DNA from: Hamiltosporidium magnivora | Lineage: Eukaryota; Microsporidia; Dubosqiidae | NCBI GenBank assembly: GCA_004325065.1 | Contig: PITI01000396.1 | Coordinates: 1-13,000, forward strand | DNA: 13,000 nucleotides | Reading direction: 5' to 3' | In this document: piece after piece, positions 1 to 8,752 of the stretch | Layout: every line of letters begins with the position of its first letter | Position numbering within the stretch: the first letter of the stretch is position 1 | Position numbers and translations under genes: made by a program | Notes under the pieces: model-generated | What the model saw: the letters and a program-made list of their open reading frames with translations, nothing else | What the model was told of the DNA's origin: nothing | Databases searched by the model: none

Positions 1-515
1 CAACCTTTTTAATATCTGTCACTAGCTTCTTATTTACTGCTTGTATTCCAAAGTTCCTAGCCTTAAAGCCTATTCTTGCTATTTTATCATCTGAAACATT
101 TCGCTTGTATGTTTATTCAATGATAATGCCCCTTTTTTTGTATCTATCCTTATACTTATTTTTATTTTCTTTTGTACATGTGATGCTTTTGTCTGAGCTA
201 TATAAGGTAAATCTGTTCTGTTTAGTTGGTCTCTAAAAGAGTTTATTTCTTGCTCGTTTCATGCATAGATTGGTGATTTGTGTTCTTAACTGAACTTACT
301 TTGTATCTGATGATGCACTTTAAAGCCAATTTTCTAAGGTTCTTTTAAAAATATATTCTTTAAGCTTTCTCATGTCTCTTAAGTACCTTTTTTTATCGCT
401 ACATCTTCCGCCTGTGGCTTCAAAAGAATCGATACTTTTCAAGAATATTTTTATTAAATATTTCAATCACAATCACAACATTTACACGATTATTATATTT
501 TAACATGTTAAGCAT
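1..515 (-). pseudogene. Decayed protein-coding gene of unknown family, cut by the left edge
   Basis: This stretch is clearly richer in G+C than the DNA to its right, and its minus strand keeps coding-like sequence that jumps between frames. It opens with ATG at 515 just after an in-frame TGA, and reads MLNMLKYNNRVNVVIVIEIF and onward to about 430. Another frame then carries DMRKLKEYIFKRTLENW near 380-330. A third frame holds about 56 open codons from about 255 to 90, including NSFRDQLNRTDLPYIAQ and KGALSLNKHTSEMFQMI. The earlier frame then resumes with DDKIARIGFKARNFG to the edge. At least three frame changes plus in-frame stops make an intact product impossible as read. The family is not recognised, and there is no transposase or reverse-transcriptase motif. 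The C-terminus lies outside the window. Chance open runs in AT-rich DNA are the main alternative, but the composition and the consecutive coding-like segments argue against it. Confidence 0.5.
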
Positions 516-810
516 TCAAACAAAGCTTCGGTTGTTTTTAGATGTATTTATACTTCAGTTATATGCTATAATTTATACTAAATTTCCGAATCTTCAAATG
601 AGATTTTATTTGAAAATATAAATAAAACTTTAAAATGTTTGTTATTTACATTGAAATTTTTCAAAAATCCTTATAATTAAATTACCAATTCGAAAATAAT
701 TTAAAATTATTGGCAGGTTTATAGTTTTTCAAATAATTTTTTTATTAGCAAGCAAATATGCAAAAGTCTAAAAGCAGCCAGAAAACCATAATGCCTTAAT
801 AGCCAGTTAA
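516..810. other. AT-rich spacer between two relics
   Basis: No supported gene. One plus-strand open run of about 30 codons, around 590-680 (it contains NEILFENINKTLKCLLF), could be an upstream part of the relic that starts at 811. The similarity to the intact gene there (a shared FEN) is too short to claim. Confidence 0.4.
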
Positions 811-1524
811 TTAAAAATACATATAATTTTTGCATATATTAGAGCTGCCAATTTCAATATATTTAAATCTCTAAAAGAGTTAATGGGCTATGAAAAATAT
901 AAAATTTTCTAATTCGTTAAAAAAACAATTCTACGTATTGATTGATAAGTCTTATAAATTTATTCGATAAAAGTTTAATATAGCAATAGGATGTTTTGAT
1001 AATTGGCTAAAGTAAGATGAACTATGTAAGAAAAAACTAGTTCTATTCAAATAATTAGATTTAAAAAAACATATTTAAATTATTCCAAAGATATTATGAC
1101 CAGACTCGAAACAATTTATTTTATAAATAGTTTCACATGTTTAAATTTTCATGAAAAATTCTAAAGTTACTCCAAGCAAATACAATTTATATGATATTTC
1201 AAGCGCAATGGAAAATAACATAATATTTAATCGCTAGGTTATTTAAGAGATTAATTATTTTTTATTTGAAAGTTTGCCTAAGGTTCTGTTTTTAGAAACT
1301 CTTTATGGATCAAAAAAATATCTTTTTTACAAAATAATTACCTGACTAAATTTATCAATACAAAAGAAGAGAAATCGAAGATTTTATTAGAAAGCAGAAT
1401 GTCTTCTAGTAAATTTAATTGTGGCTTTTACATGACAGTACTTTATTTTTTCTTCTTATAGACAAATCAACCTGATAAAGCAGATTTTTATAGATATTGC
1501 CTTAACTCTCATTTCATTTTTTAA
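811..1524 (+). pseudogene. Degraded, inverted partial paralogue of the 1803-2681 gene
   Basis: Two collinear blocks resemble the C-terminal half of the protein encoded at 2681-1803. Block one (853-903) reads FNIFKSLKELMGYEKYK, against FDIF then KTLKELIMGYEYK at residues 134-158 of the intact copy. Over LKEL and MGYE the codons differ only at synonymous sites (gaa/gag, cta/tta, ggg/ggc, tac/tat), as expected of two genes that diverged under selection. Block two (about 1256-1416) runs from a Y/F-rich segment through ETLYGSK to LESRMSSSKF, against EKIFSNK to LESKISEKKF at residues 200-241, with nearly the same spacing (92 versus 96 bp). The relic then reaches TAA at 1522-1524 about as far on as the intact gene does. 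It has several stops, a frame change at the A7 run at 1312-1318, and about 260 bp of extra DNA between the blocks. It lies tail-to-tail with the intact gene. The N-terminal half is not seen. Confidence 0.45.
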
Positions 1525-1802
1525 TAATAAATTTAATAATCTGAAGAAAAATGTTGCAAAGTCCCGTTATAATAAAATTAAACAAAGAAATGCGATCGTA
1601 AGACCTACTAGATGAGGAACATGGTCAAAATTGTCTCATAATTTTTATATAAAAAAAACTTCTAATAACACAATTCTAACACATAAAAGTCAGTATTGCA
1701 ATTGATTACTCAAAAAAAATGAAATAATCTATTTAGCAATAAATAAGACACAAAATATTTGAGAAATAATAAATATTAAAGCTACTTTCGAAATATTTTT
1801 AA

Positions 1803-2681
1803 TTAAAAATACTGTTTTCCTAAGCACTTAGTTAGTTTTCGAGCTAATATATCTTTATATTGCGCAGGTACAAGATTCGGACACAAAACAACCTTTGATA
1901 TATAGTTCAAGAGAACACTACAGGCTTCTATAAAACCCAGAATGTCTACAAATTGTGGAAATTTCTTTTCGGAGATCTTAGACTCTAAGTTAGAAATATT
2001 TTCTGCTAACCATGTCGAAAAGTACGTATTGACCATACTATTTGCAAAAATATCAACAAAATTTTTATTTGAGAAAATCTTTTCATAGCAACGAGCGACA
2101 TCAAAATATAAAGTTCTAATATTATTATTTCTATCATAATTACACGCATTCAAATTTATCTTCATATACTTGGCAAATTTCAATCTTTGGTGTGGTTGAA
2201 TTTCTTTTTTATATTCGTACCCCATAATTAGTTCTTTTAATGTTTTCAAACTTTCTTCTGATAATAAAATGAAAATATCAAATATTATACTAGGCATCTT
2301 GGCAGAAGTAAATTCTTCTGAGAAAACTATGTCACATTTCTGAGCTAAAAAACCAACGCCAGAAACACGAGAAAAAATATAAAAAAGGTCTTCACTATTA
2401 TTATTCATTACAAATATTTTTTCAACAAATTCAGATATATAGTTGAAATGAGCATAGATCCGAGCAGATTTGTTTTCAAACTGTTTAGAAAATTCCAGCT
2501 GCATTTCTTCGAAATTTGGATCGATCAGTTCGAAAGGTATTTTATTGTGCTCCATTAGTGCCTGAATTAAACTTAAACACCACGAAATATAAAAAATATT
2601 TTTTTTTTCGAATAAATCCATTTCAATTTTGTCTTCAAGCCAGATCGGAATTATTAAAAATATTGGTTTTAAATATATCAT
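1803..2681 (-). CDS. Helical protein, probable C-terminal part of a broken MIF4G-like (eIF4G-type) gene
   Basis: A 292-codon frame from ATG at 2681 to TAA at 1803. It is rich in Leu/Ile/Phe helices with no signal peptide. The ATG overlaps the stop of the preceding frame (ATGA), and an A8 run lies just upstream, so this is more likely the second half of one gene than a separate cistron. Read together with the end of the upstream frame, the order resembles a MIF4G HEAT domain. A segment like LTPENF (NLSEEIENFSDLFETF) lies in the upstream frame. Here follow the QLEFSKQFEN helix (61-70), an FNYISEFVEKIF helix (79-90), SLKTLKELIMGYE (144-156, where eIF4G has its LCKLLTTIG-like helix) and NNIRTLYFDVARCYE (186-200, compare sRIRFMLQDVIDLR). 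Residues 204-292 form a further helical tail. The family match is by eye only; an unrelated helical-repeat protein is possible. A degraded inverted copy lies downstream. Confidence 0.75.
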   Translation of the reverse strand: MIYLKPIFLIIPIWLEDKIEMDLFEKKNIFYISWCLSLIQALMEHNKIPFELIDPNFEEMQLEFSKQFENKSARIYAHFNYISEFVEKIFVMNNNSEDLFYIFSRVSGVGFLAQKCDIVFSEEFTSAKMPSIIFDIFILLSEESLKTLKELIMGYEYKKEIQPHQRLKFAKYMKINLNACNYDRNNNIRTLYFDVARCYEKIFSNKNFVDIFANSMVNTYFSTWLAENISNLESKISEKKFPQFVDILGFIEACSVLLNYISKVVLCPNLVPAQYKDILARKLTKCLGKQYF

Positions 2682-3490
2682 TGGATAATTTTTTTTGTAT
2701 AGAATATTGAATAGGCATAGGATTTGAACGTTTCAAACAAATCTGAAAAATTCTCTATTTCTTCACTTAAATTATTAATGGCGTTATTAATACCTTCAGT
2801 TATGTTTCGGATTTCATTTGCACACCAACGCATGTTAAAAGTGATTTTGGGCTTCTTTTGGATTATAGGATAGTAATGCTTGAGTTCTTGAGAGTATGTT
2901 CCTTCGTATACAGACTTAATAATATCACATACCTCTTTTGAGTCCACTTCTAACAAACATTTATTGTTTTCATTTGTAACTGTATACTTATGAATTTCTT
3001 GAATTGTGATTTTGCGTGATTTTTCCTTTCGAACATTGGTATTGTGTTTTTTGCTTACTGCGGGCTTTTCGTTTTTCATCTGCTTTTTACTGTGAGTAAT
3101 TTTTGGTGGAATATGCGTATTGGTCCTAATACCTTGAAAATTTTCATCCTTCCTTACGTGGTTCATTCTTATACTGGCTGGATTTGGATCATAGGGTGGC
3201 GCACCCATACAACCAGTTTGAGAAAAAACCATCTGAAAAGGATAATGTGGTGAACCATAGGAAGGATCTTGATAACCTTGGGCTCGGTTCGGAATAAACG
3301 GATGTACTGGCAAAAACTGTTGATTTAATCCAAAATGTGTAGGAAAAACCCGGTTTTGCTGATTAAAGCCATTAGAAGGTGGATATAATGGAGGTATATC
3401 ACATCTACGCTGCCCCGTGTGCGTAGGGTAAATACCCGAAGACTTTAGAAAATTCCAAAGAAAAATCAATTGAATATATAGACATACCAC
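2678..3490 (-). CDS. Pro/Gln/Tyr-rich N-terminal part of the same probable MIF4G-like gene; start unresolved
   Basis: Open frame ending in TGA at 2680-2678. Numbered from the GTG codon at 3490, residues 30-105 are Pro/Gln/Asn/Tyr/Gly-rich and disordered-looking (PPLYPPSNGFNQQ, GYQDPSYGSPHYPF), and 128-165 are Lys/Arg-rich (KSRKITIQEIHKY). From about 215 the chain becomes helical: RWCANEIRNITEGINNAINN, then LSEEIENFSDLFETF, as at the start of a MIF4G domain. A disordered N-terminus plus MIF4G is the eIF4G layout, but no canonical YxxxxL-hydrophobic eIF4E-binding motif is visible. The frame has no ATG before residue 87 (3232). The best-placed ATG, at 3485, is 9 nt after a CCCCC signal but in another frame, so a small intron or an indel probably lies between 3485 and about 3405. 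The 3' end stops at an A8 run, from which the -1 frame continues into the next open frame. The true gene is probably about 3485 to 1803. Confidence 0.65.
   Translation of the reverse strand: MVCLYIQLIFLWNFLKSSGIYPTHTGQRRCDIPPLYPPSNGFNQQNRVFPTHFGLNQQFLPVHPFIPNRAQGYQDPSYGSPHYPFQMVFSQTGCMGAPPYDPNPASIRMNHVRKDENFQGIRTNTHIPPKITHSKKQMKNEKPAVSKKHNTNVRKEKSRKITIQEIHKYTVTNENNKCLLEVDSKEVCDIIKSVYEGTYSQELKHYYPIIQKKPKITFNMRWCANEIRNITEGINNAINNLSEEIENFSDLFETFKSYAYSIFYTKKIIQ
2689..2696 (-). other. A8 homopolymer at the frame junction, with A_AAA_AAA in slippery phase
   Basis: On the coding strand the zero-frame codons are ACA AAA AAA ATT ATC CAA TGA, so the last A of ACA plus two AAA codons form a classical -1 slippery heptamer. 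A -1 shift here avoids the TGA at 2680-2678 and enters the 292-codon frame below. No convincing downstream pseudoknot was seen. A simple indel (sequencing error or mutation) explains it equally well. Confidence 0.55.
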
Positions 3491-3494
3491 ATTT

Positions 3495-3507
3495 GGGGGT
3501 AAAATTT
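3495..3507 (-). promoter_or_regulatory. AAATTT plus CCCCC start signal, microsporidian type
   Basis: On the minus strand the sequence TATAAATTTTACCCCC ends 9 nt before ATG 3485. An AAATTT tract and a C-run immediately upstream of the initiation codon are the two signals described for microsporidian genes, AAATTT being typical of highly expressed translation genes. This is the only C5 run (minus strand) seen next to a gene here, and it supports a start near 3485 rather than at the downstream in-frame ATG. Confidence 0.5.
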
Positions 3508-6244
3508 ATATTTTTTTTAATCAATTTTTTTATGACCTAAAATATTCCAATTTGATATAAATTGAATTTTTTTTTAATCGATTTTTTTTAAATTCAAATA
3601 GCAATTTGAACAAAGCGTCATATAAATTAAATTTGAGTCAGAAAAGTTTAAAATGTACTTAAACAATTTTTAAAACATAATTTTTTTTGCTAAATAGTCA
3701 ACATTTTACTGATGCGTTGCACATTTAAATAAAAAAAAATATTTTAATCTAATTTTAAGAACATATATTTTTGATAAATGAATAAAAAAACGAAAAAAAA
3801 TTGATTATTTTTTTTCCTAAATTTTCCTTTTTTGGTTTTATTATGAAATTCTAGAATATTGGGAATTAATTTTTATTGAATATTTTAAAACAATTTGGTT
3901 TTGATTTATTGTAAGTTGTCTGTTACTTTTTTTACCGTTTTCCAAGATTGTTTGGAAATTTATTTGATTTTAGCTTTAATAATATAATTTTATGGTTTTT
4001 GTTATCAAAATAATTAGAATTAAAAAAATATTCTATATTTGAATTAAGCAGAATATAACAGTCTACTCTACATCGAAAGCGAAAGAAATTACATCAATTG
4101 GCTTGTAACCTATATGAATAGTATTTAAGAAAAGAAAATACATTTATTACTTAAAATAAATGTTGATTAAGCTATCAAGAGCATTTTTTAATTCACATTT
4201 AAGCAAACAAAAGATAAAGTTATTTAAATTTTTTTTTTCGATTTTGATTCAATTTGATTCATAAAAATATTTTTTATTTGATTAATATTTCCATTCTTAG
4301 ATTTATTAAAAACTGTTAAAAAATATTTTTATTTTCAAATTTTTTCTTTGAATAATCGTTTCAAAAATAAAATTTAAAACTAAAACATAAATGGAGATCT
4401 TTTAAATGCACCTCAACTAATTATATTCATATAAGCAATAATCAAATATAAATTCCAAAGTTTTAAGCTCCTGCTTTCAAACATGTTTATTTAACTAAGA
4501 ATTTGTCTATTTTGCAACATGATTCTTGAGCGAATGTTTTTTTTACCTTCTTTCTAGGATACTATTATCATAAAACATGAGAGAACGACAACTTTCGTTT
4601 GAAATTATTATATTTTGTCATTAAATTCTTGTAAATCTGAAAATGATATTCCCAAAGTCACATAGAAAGTGGATGCGATAAAAAAGTTGACCTACGAAAA
4701 GTCATAAAATCCGATTTCATTTTTGCTATAATTTAAAATTCTCTGATATGATTTTATTGAGTTTTTATTATAATTTTCAAAGAGAAGAAACATAAAGATG
4801 TAAATCTTTTTGATGCATGATTCAATAAAATGAACAAATCTCTATGTTCTTTAAGTTATATTTTCACTTATTATTGCAATAAATTTAAAATTGAAAAATG
4901 AAAACCATAATTTTTTTTTAATTAAATCTCGATAGGGATAATGTATACCTAAAAAGGTTAGTTAGAGACAGATTAAAAATTACTAAATTGAAAAAAAATG
5001 AAAAAATCATTTATATAAACCAACTATGAATAGAGCTCTTATATTGGATTTTATTTGAAGAAAATTTATTGGGTGTAACTTCGAAAGCTAGTTGAATGAA
5101 TATATATTACAAAAATATACATCGATATTCTCGTGGAAAACCATAAATCTAATTTATTATGTGAAAGAGTTCTGTACTGTATCTAAAGTTTGGGTATGGT
5201 CTTTATATTTAAGGTAATATTTTCATGACCTTTATCTTCTGAGATCTCTTTCTTCAATTGTAAAGAAGAATTTTTAAGCCTATGGTACTAATTCCTTACT
5301 TTAAATGGTTAGTTGATTTCAGACATATTTTTTTGAATCAAATATATTTAATATTACTAGTGCATCTAGTTTATAAATATGTAAAAAAAATGATCTAAAT
5401 GTAGTTTTCGAAATGTTCTTGAAAATTCTATTCAAGATAATTTTCTAAATTCATATATTTTAATGATTCTTTAGATACGTTTTCCTAAATCACTTGTCTT
5501 CCAGAAGTAAAATATTTAGAAATTTTTTTGGCTGGTAAAAATATTTTTAAAGGTTGATTATCACAGATGTGTCTATTTTAAGATTAAACGATTTTTTTTG
5601 CAGATTTAATTAAATATTAGAAAACAAAAAAATACTTCTTTAAAACCATATGAGATGCAATTAGTAGCGTTTTAAAATGTTTTAACTTTTAAAAAATATT
5701 GTATAAAAATCATTACATATAAAGTTTTCGAATTAAAAAAGCGAATCTTCTAAACAGCTAATTTTTTTGATTATAAATTAATCACAGCCAAGTCATATTT
5801 AAAGTGTTTTTTCATCCAAAATTATTATTTTCAACATTTCTAACAACTAGGCCATAGTTTTTATTAAGATTGACTTATGAAATAGTAACTTTTAGTAAAA
5901 AGAAACATATGTTTCTGCTCTGAATTGGTATTTTTTGCCTGACATGGCTAATCTGTATATCTGATGTATTTTTATATAAAATAATAAGCAGTATATAGCA
6001 AATTTGAAAGTTTTTTTGCTAAGAAAAATCCTTGTAGGTATTTTTTTTTCCGATTCGACCTAAATAATGTCTTATATGTCTGCATAGCTCTTAGAAAAAG
6101 ACCTTTTTATTACGAATAGAGTCGATGCATTTTTTTTTCGTGCCTTTTTATTTTTGATATATATTAAATAAAAAAAACTTCCGTTAAATCTTAAAATCAT
6201 CAATATTAGTGTCTTTTTTTTAAATGTATTTGTTTTGTTAATAA
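3508..6244. other. Gene-free AT-rich stretch
   Basis: No supported gene, RNA or mobile element. Long A and T runs (8-10 nt) are frequent, especially at 3515-3840. A perfect hairpin lies at 3792-3816, with a 9-bp stem of G plus A8 paired with T8 plus C around the loop TTGATTA; it is probably a by-product of the homopolymers. Open runs are short in all frames. Confidence 0.6.
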
Positions 6245-6517
6245 AACGCTCAAAACTTTATAGCGAATACAGGATTGGTGAACGAAGTCGAAAGAACCAG
6301 ACTCTATAACGTGAGTCATCTTGAACGAATATTAGAAATCAAAGTATTGAAAATGGTGTTTAAGTTTAACCAATGCTGCTGAATACTTCTTGCGGGCATC
6401 AAAATTAGAAGGATAGATGTTCTAAAAAAATATCTTAGTAACCTTGGTATAGAAGAATGGAAATGGAAGGCGCTTGGTCTTAACACGTAAAAGTTTAAAG
6501 TAATTAAGCTCATATAA
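6245..6517 (+). pseudogene. Possible relic of a coding sequence, unknown family
   Basis: A plus-strand frame of about 90 codons is interrupted only by TGA at 6380 and TAA at 6488. It includes NEVERTRLYNVSHLERILEI, LLAGIKIRRIDVLKKYLSNL and GIEEWKWKALGLN. G+C is visibly higher than in the flanks and the residues look coding (charged plus hydrophobic, including Trp). There is no ATG at the start of the open run and no recognised family. The opposite strand has a 65-codon open run (6513-6316) that looks like a shadow. Chance is a real alternative. Confidence 0.3.
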
Positions 6518-8525
6518 TCTTAATTAGCTGTAATGCCATTGAGTGGGCAATCAAGTAAGAAATGTTTTTATTTGACTATTATTTTATCTAAATAGAGATT
6601 CGTCTAAAAAAGACTATCAAAACAAATATTTATACCTTAACTTCGCCGTGAAAATCGAATAGTTCAGCAAAGTTGGATTTATTCTTAATCGAATGCTCAT
6701 TTTCTGTTATCTTACATGTAAATTTTAAGCATATAGAAATATGGCTTTTTTAATCAGCTGAATTGATAACAATGTTGTTTTTGTGTGAAAATTTTCAGAA
6801 AAAAAGCTAACATAGCTCAAAGTATTTATTTAACAAACTTTTATTAGGAAAGTGATTTGGCGCTTTTATCTACTGATTTCACTCTATTTAATCTCAGTCT
6901 ATGTAATTTCATTTATTTGTATACCATTTGTTCTACCACAGCTTAAAAATTTTTTTACTCGTTTAATATTAAAAATATACTTAAAATAATTTTTTGTTTA
7001 GAACTTCGTGGTTTACTTACGGCCATTTAACACCACTTTTGAGATTTATAAACCTGAAAAATTGTTTTATAATATATTTCACATATATTTGGTAAATATA
7101 ATCAGATATAGTTATATCTAATTCTGTTTGTATGTATCAAATATAAACATTTCACTATCTTTTAATATTTCAGAATAAAATTTTGTAGTATTTTCTTATC
7201 AAAGCGGCTCGGTTATCTCAGCGTATATTTGGTTTCATCTCGACTGGATATTTTTTTTATCGTTCTATGTATTACTTTGCTGCGTATAGAAGCATATCCG
7301 AAGTCTTAATGTTTTATATTAATAAATTGTCGTAGGTATTTGATAGCACTGTAAAAAGCCATTTATTCAAACCTGTAAAAAATACTTGAGGCAAAAAATA
7401 GAATTCGAACTATCATGAAAGAACAAAATCTCCTTAAAATCAAAGAAACAGTGATTTTATACAGACCGTACTTAATTCCAATCGAAATAGCCTCAATTCG
7501 CTCTATATATTAAAAAACCATATCCTTAGAAGCAAAAAACTCAATTTTAAATTAAGAAGCTAAGCATATCGAGAGAAGTCATAGTACGATAAAATATAAA
7601 ACTTCTTATTTTTCTTTTTAGGTTAATGAAATTCCAAGGAAACATTCAGTTGGTTTAAGTTTTTGGAAGAAGACGTAATGCCAACATAAATTTTCTAACG
7701 AATAAATCTCGATTTTATCTCAAATCTCTAAGTTTGTAGAGCATACCCCCAAAAAAATCTATTTTGGAAAGTTTAAGAGTAGTTATCAACTGTTGAGTGA
7801 CATTTGCTATTGAGAAGTAGCTTATGCTGGCTAGTCTCTCGCAGAAAACCATGGGAACAATATATGCCTAAGAATTCATTATTCATAGCAATTATTTTAA
7901 GCTAATATTCAATTAGACACCCTAAAACTGTTATGGAAATGAATTTTATTAAAAATTTTCTTCTTTTAGGAAAAACAGTGTGATGTAGTTGATAAAGTGT
8001 ACATGAATTTCACACTCATGCTTTAAATTAAAATATCAAAAACTTTTGCCTATGTTGGTAATTATTTATAAGAAAAAGACTCTATTAAACGTTATAAACG
8101 AAAAAATCGATGTACTATAACGTTACCTATGCAATAAAAACAGAAGAAACTTAGATTTTAAAAGGTTCAAGATGCTTAATCACGAAACCAAAGTTACATA
8201 TTTAGTTAGGCAACGTAAATTTCAAGTAATTTTCACTATTTACAAGCCTATTGATTTATAGTAACACTAGTTAATGATATTTTTTGGCATTGGTCTCCTA
8301 TGATAAACACCAATTTGTAATCCAGGCGTGAATTAAGGACTTAATCAAGCTTTTAAGGTTCTAGATTCGGATTTCTCGATAACACTTAGTCTATAGTATA
8401 AAATTATAAAACTTATTTCTAAAAGAGTACATGCAATATATAGTATAGCGAACTATTCGAACTCAAACTAAAACACTCTAAAATCTATTAAATAAGTTAC
8501 TTTGAAGTTTCACTAACATAGTTGA
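6518..8525. other. Gene-free AT-rich stretch
   Basis: Nothing could be assigned. G+C is slightly higher than in 3508-6244 in places (about 7200-7280 and 7740-7860), with scattered coding-like runs of fewer than 25 codons, but none is sustained. A TTCGAA near 7401 was examined as a tRNA T-loop and rejected. Confidence 0.5.
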
Positions 8526-8752
8526 GACTGTAATCGTGCACGGGGAAAAAAATTCACCAAAATAAAAGTCGAAAACTCTGTGTTTGTTAAATTGTATTAT
8601 TATCCTAAATTTTGGAAAGAGATGATTCAAATGAAATAACTATCTTGGCGTATTTAGCGTTGATAGCGCTTGATATATTAAATAATGACAAGAAGGGAGA
8701 CTATCTACGTCTAAAAGTCAAAGAAGAACAAAGAGCATATATTGTGTTTTGA
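8526..8752 (+). other. Two overlapping coding-like runs, possible gene relic
   Basis: One frame is open from 8526 to TAA at 8637 (KIKVENSVFVKLYYYPKFWK). A second frame is open from 8609 to TGA at 8750 (DILNNDKKGDYLRLKVKEEQ). Their overlap could mark one ancient indel in a single decayed gene. Open runs of 37 and 47 codons are not rare by chance over 13 kb. No family is recognised and there is no start codon context. Confidence 0.2.

Noticed and set aside
2678..2681. ATGA overlap read as an operon-style stop-start pair
   Set aside because: The context is eukaryotic, the adjacent A8 run gives a simpler cause, and the candidate domain continues across the junction.
2516..3253. Plus-strand open runs at 2516-2710 and 3044-3253
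   Set aside because: Antisense shadows of the broken MIF4G-like gene, with no start signal or sensible product.
3792..3816. A8/T8 hairpin as a terminator or RNA element
   Set aside because: It is perfect but made almost entirely of A/T homopolymers in a region full of them, so it is expected by chance and has no gene ending there.
6316..6513. Minus-strand open run of 65 codons
   Set aside because: The plus strand of the same interval reads more like protein; this looks like its shadow.
7380..7425. tRNA T-loop suggested by TTCGAA at about 7401
   Set aside because: The flanking bases cannot form a five-pair T-stem with a seven-base loop, and no matching D-arm, anticodon or acceptor stems were found. 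A second TTCGAA near 8456 also failed.
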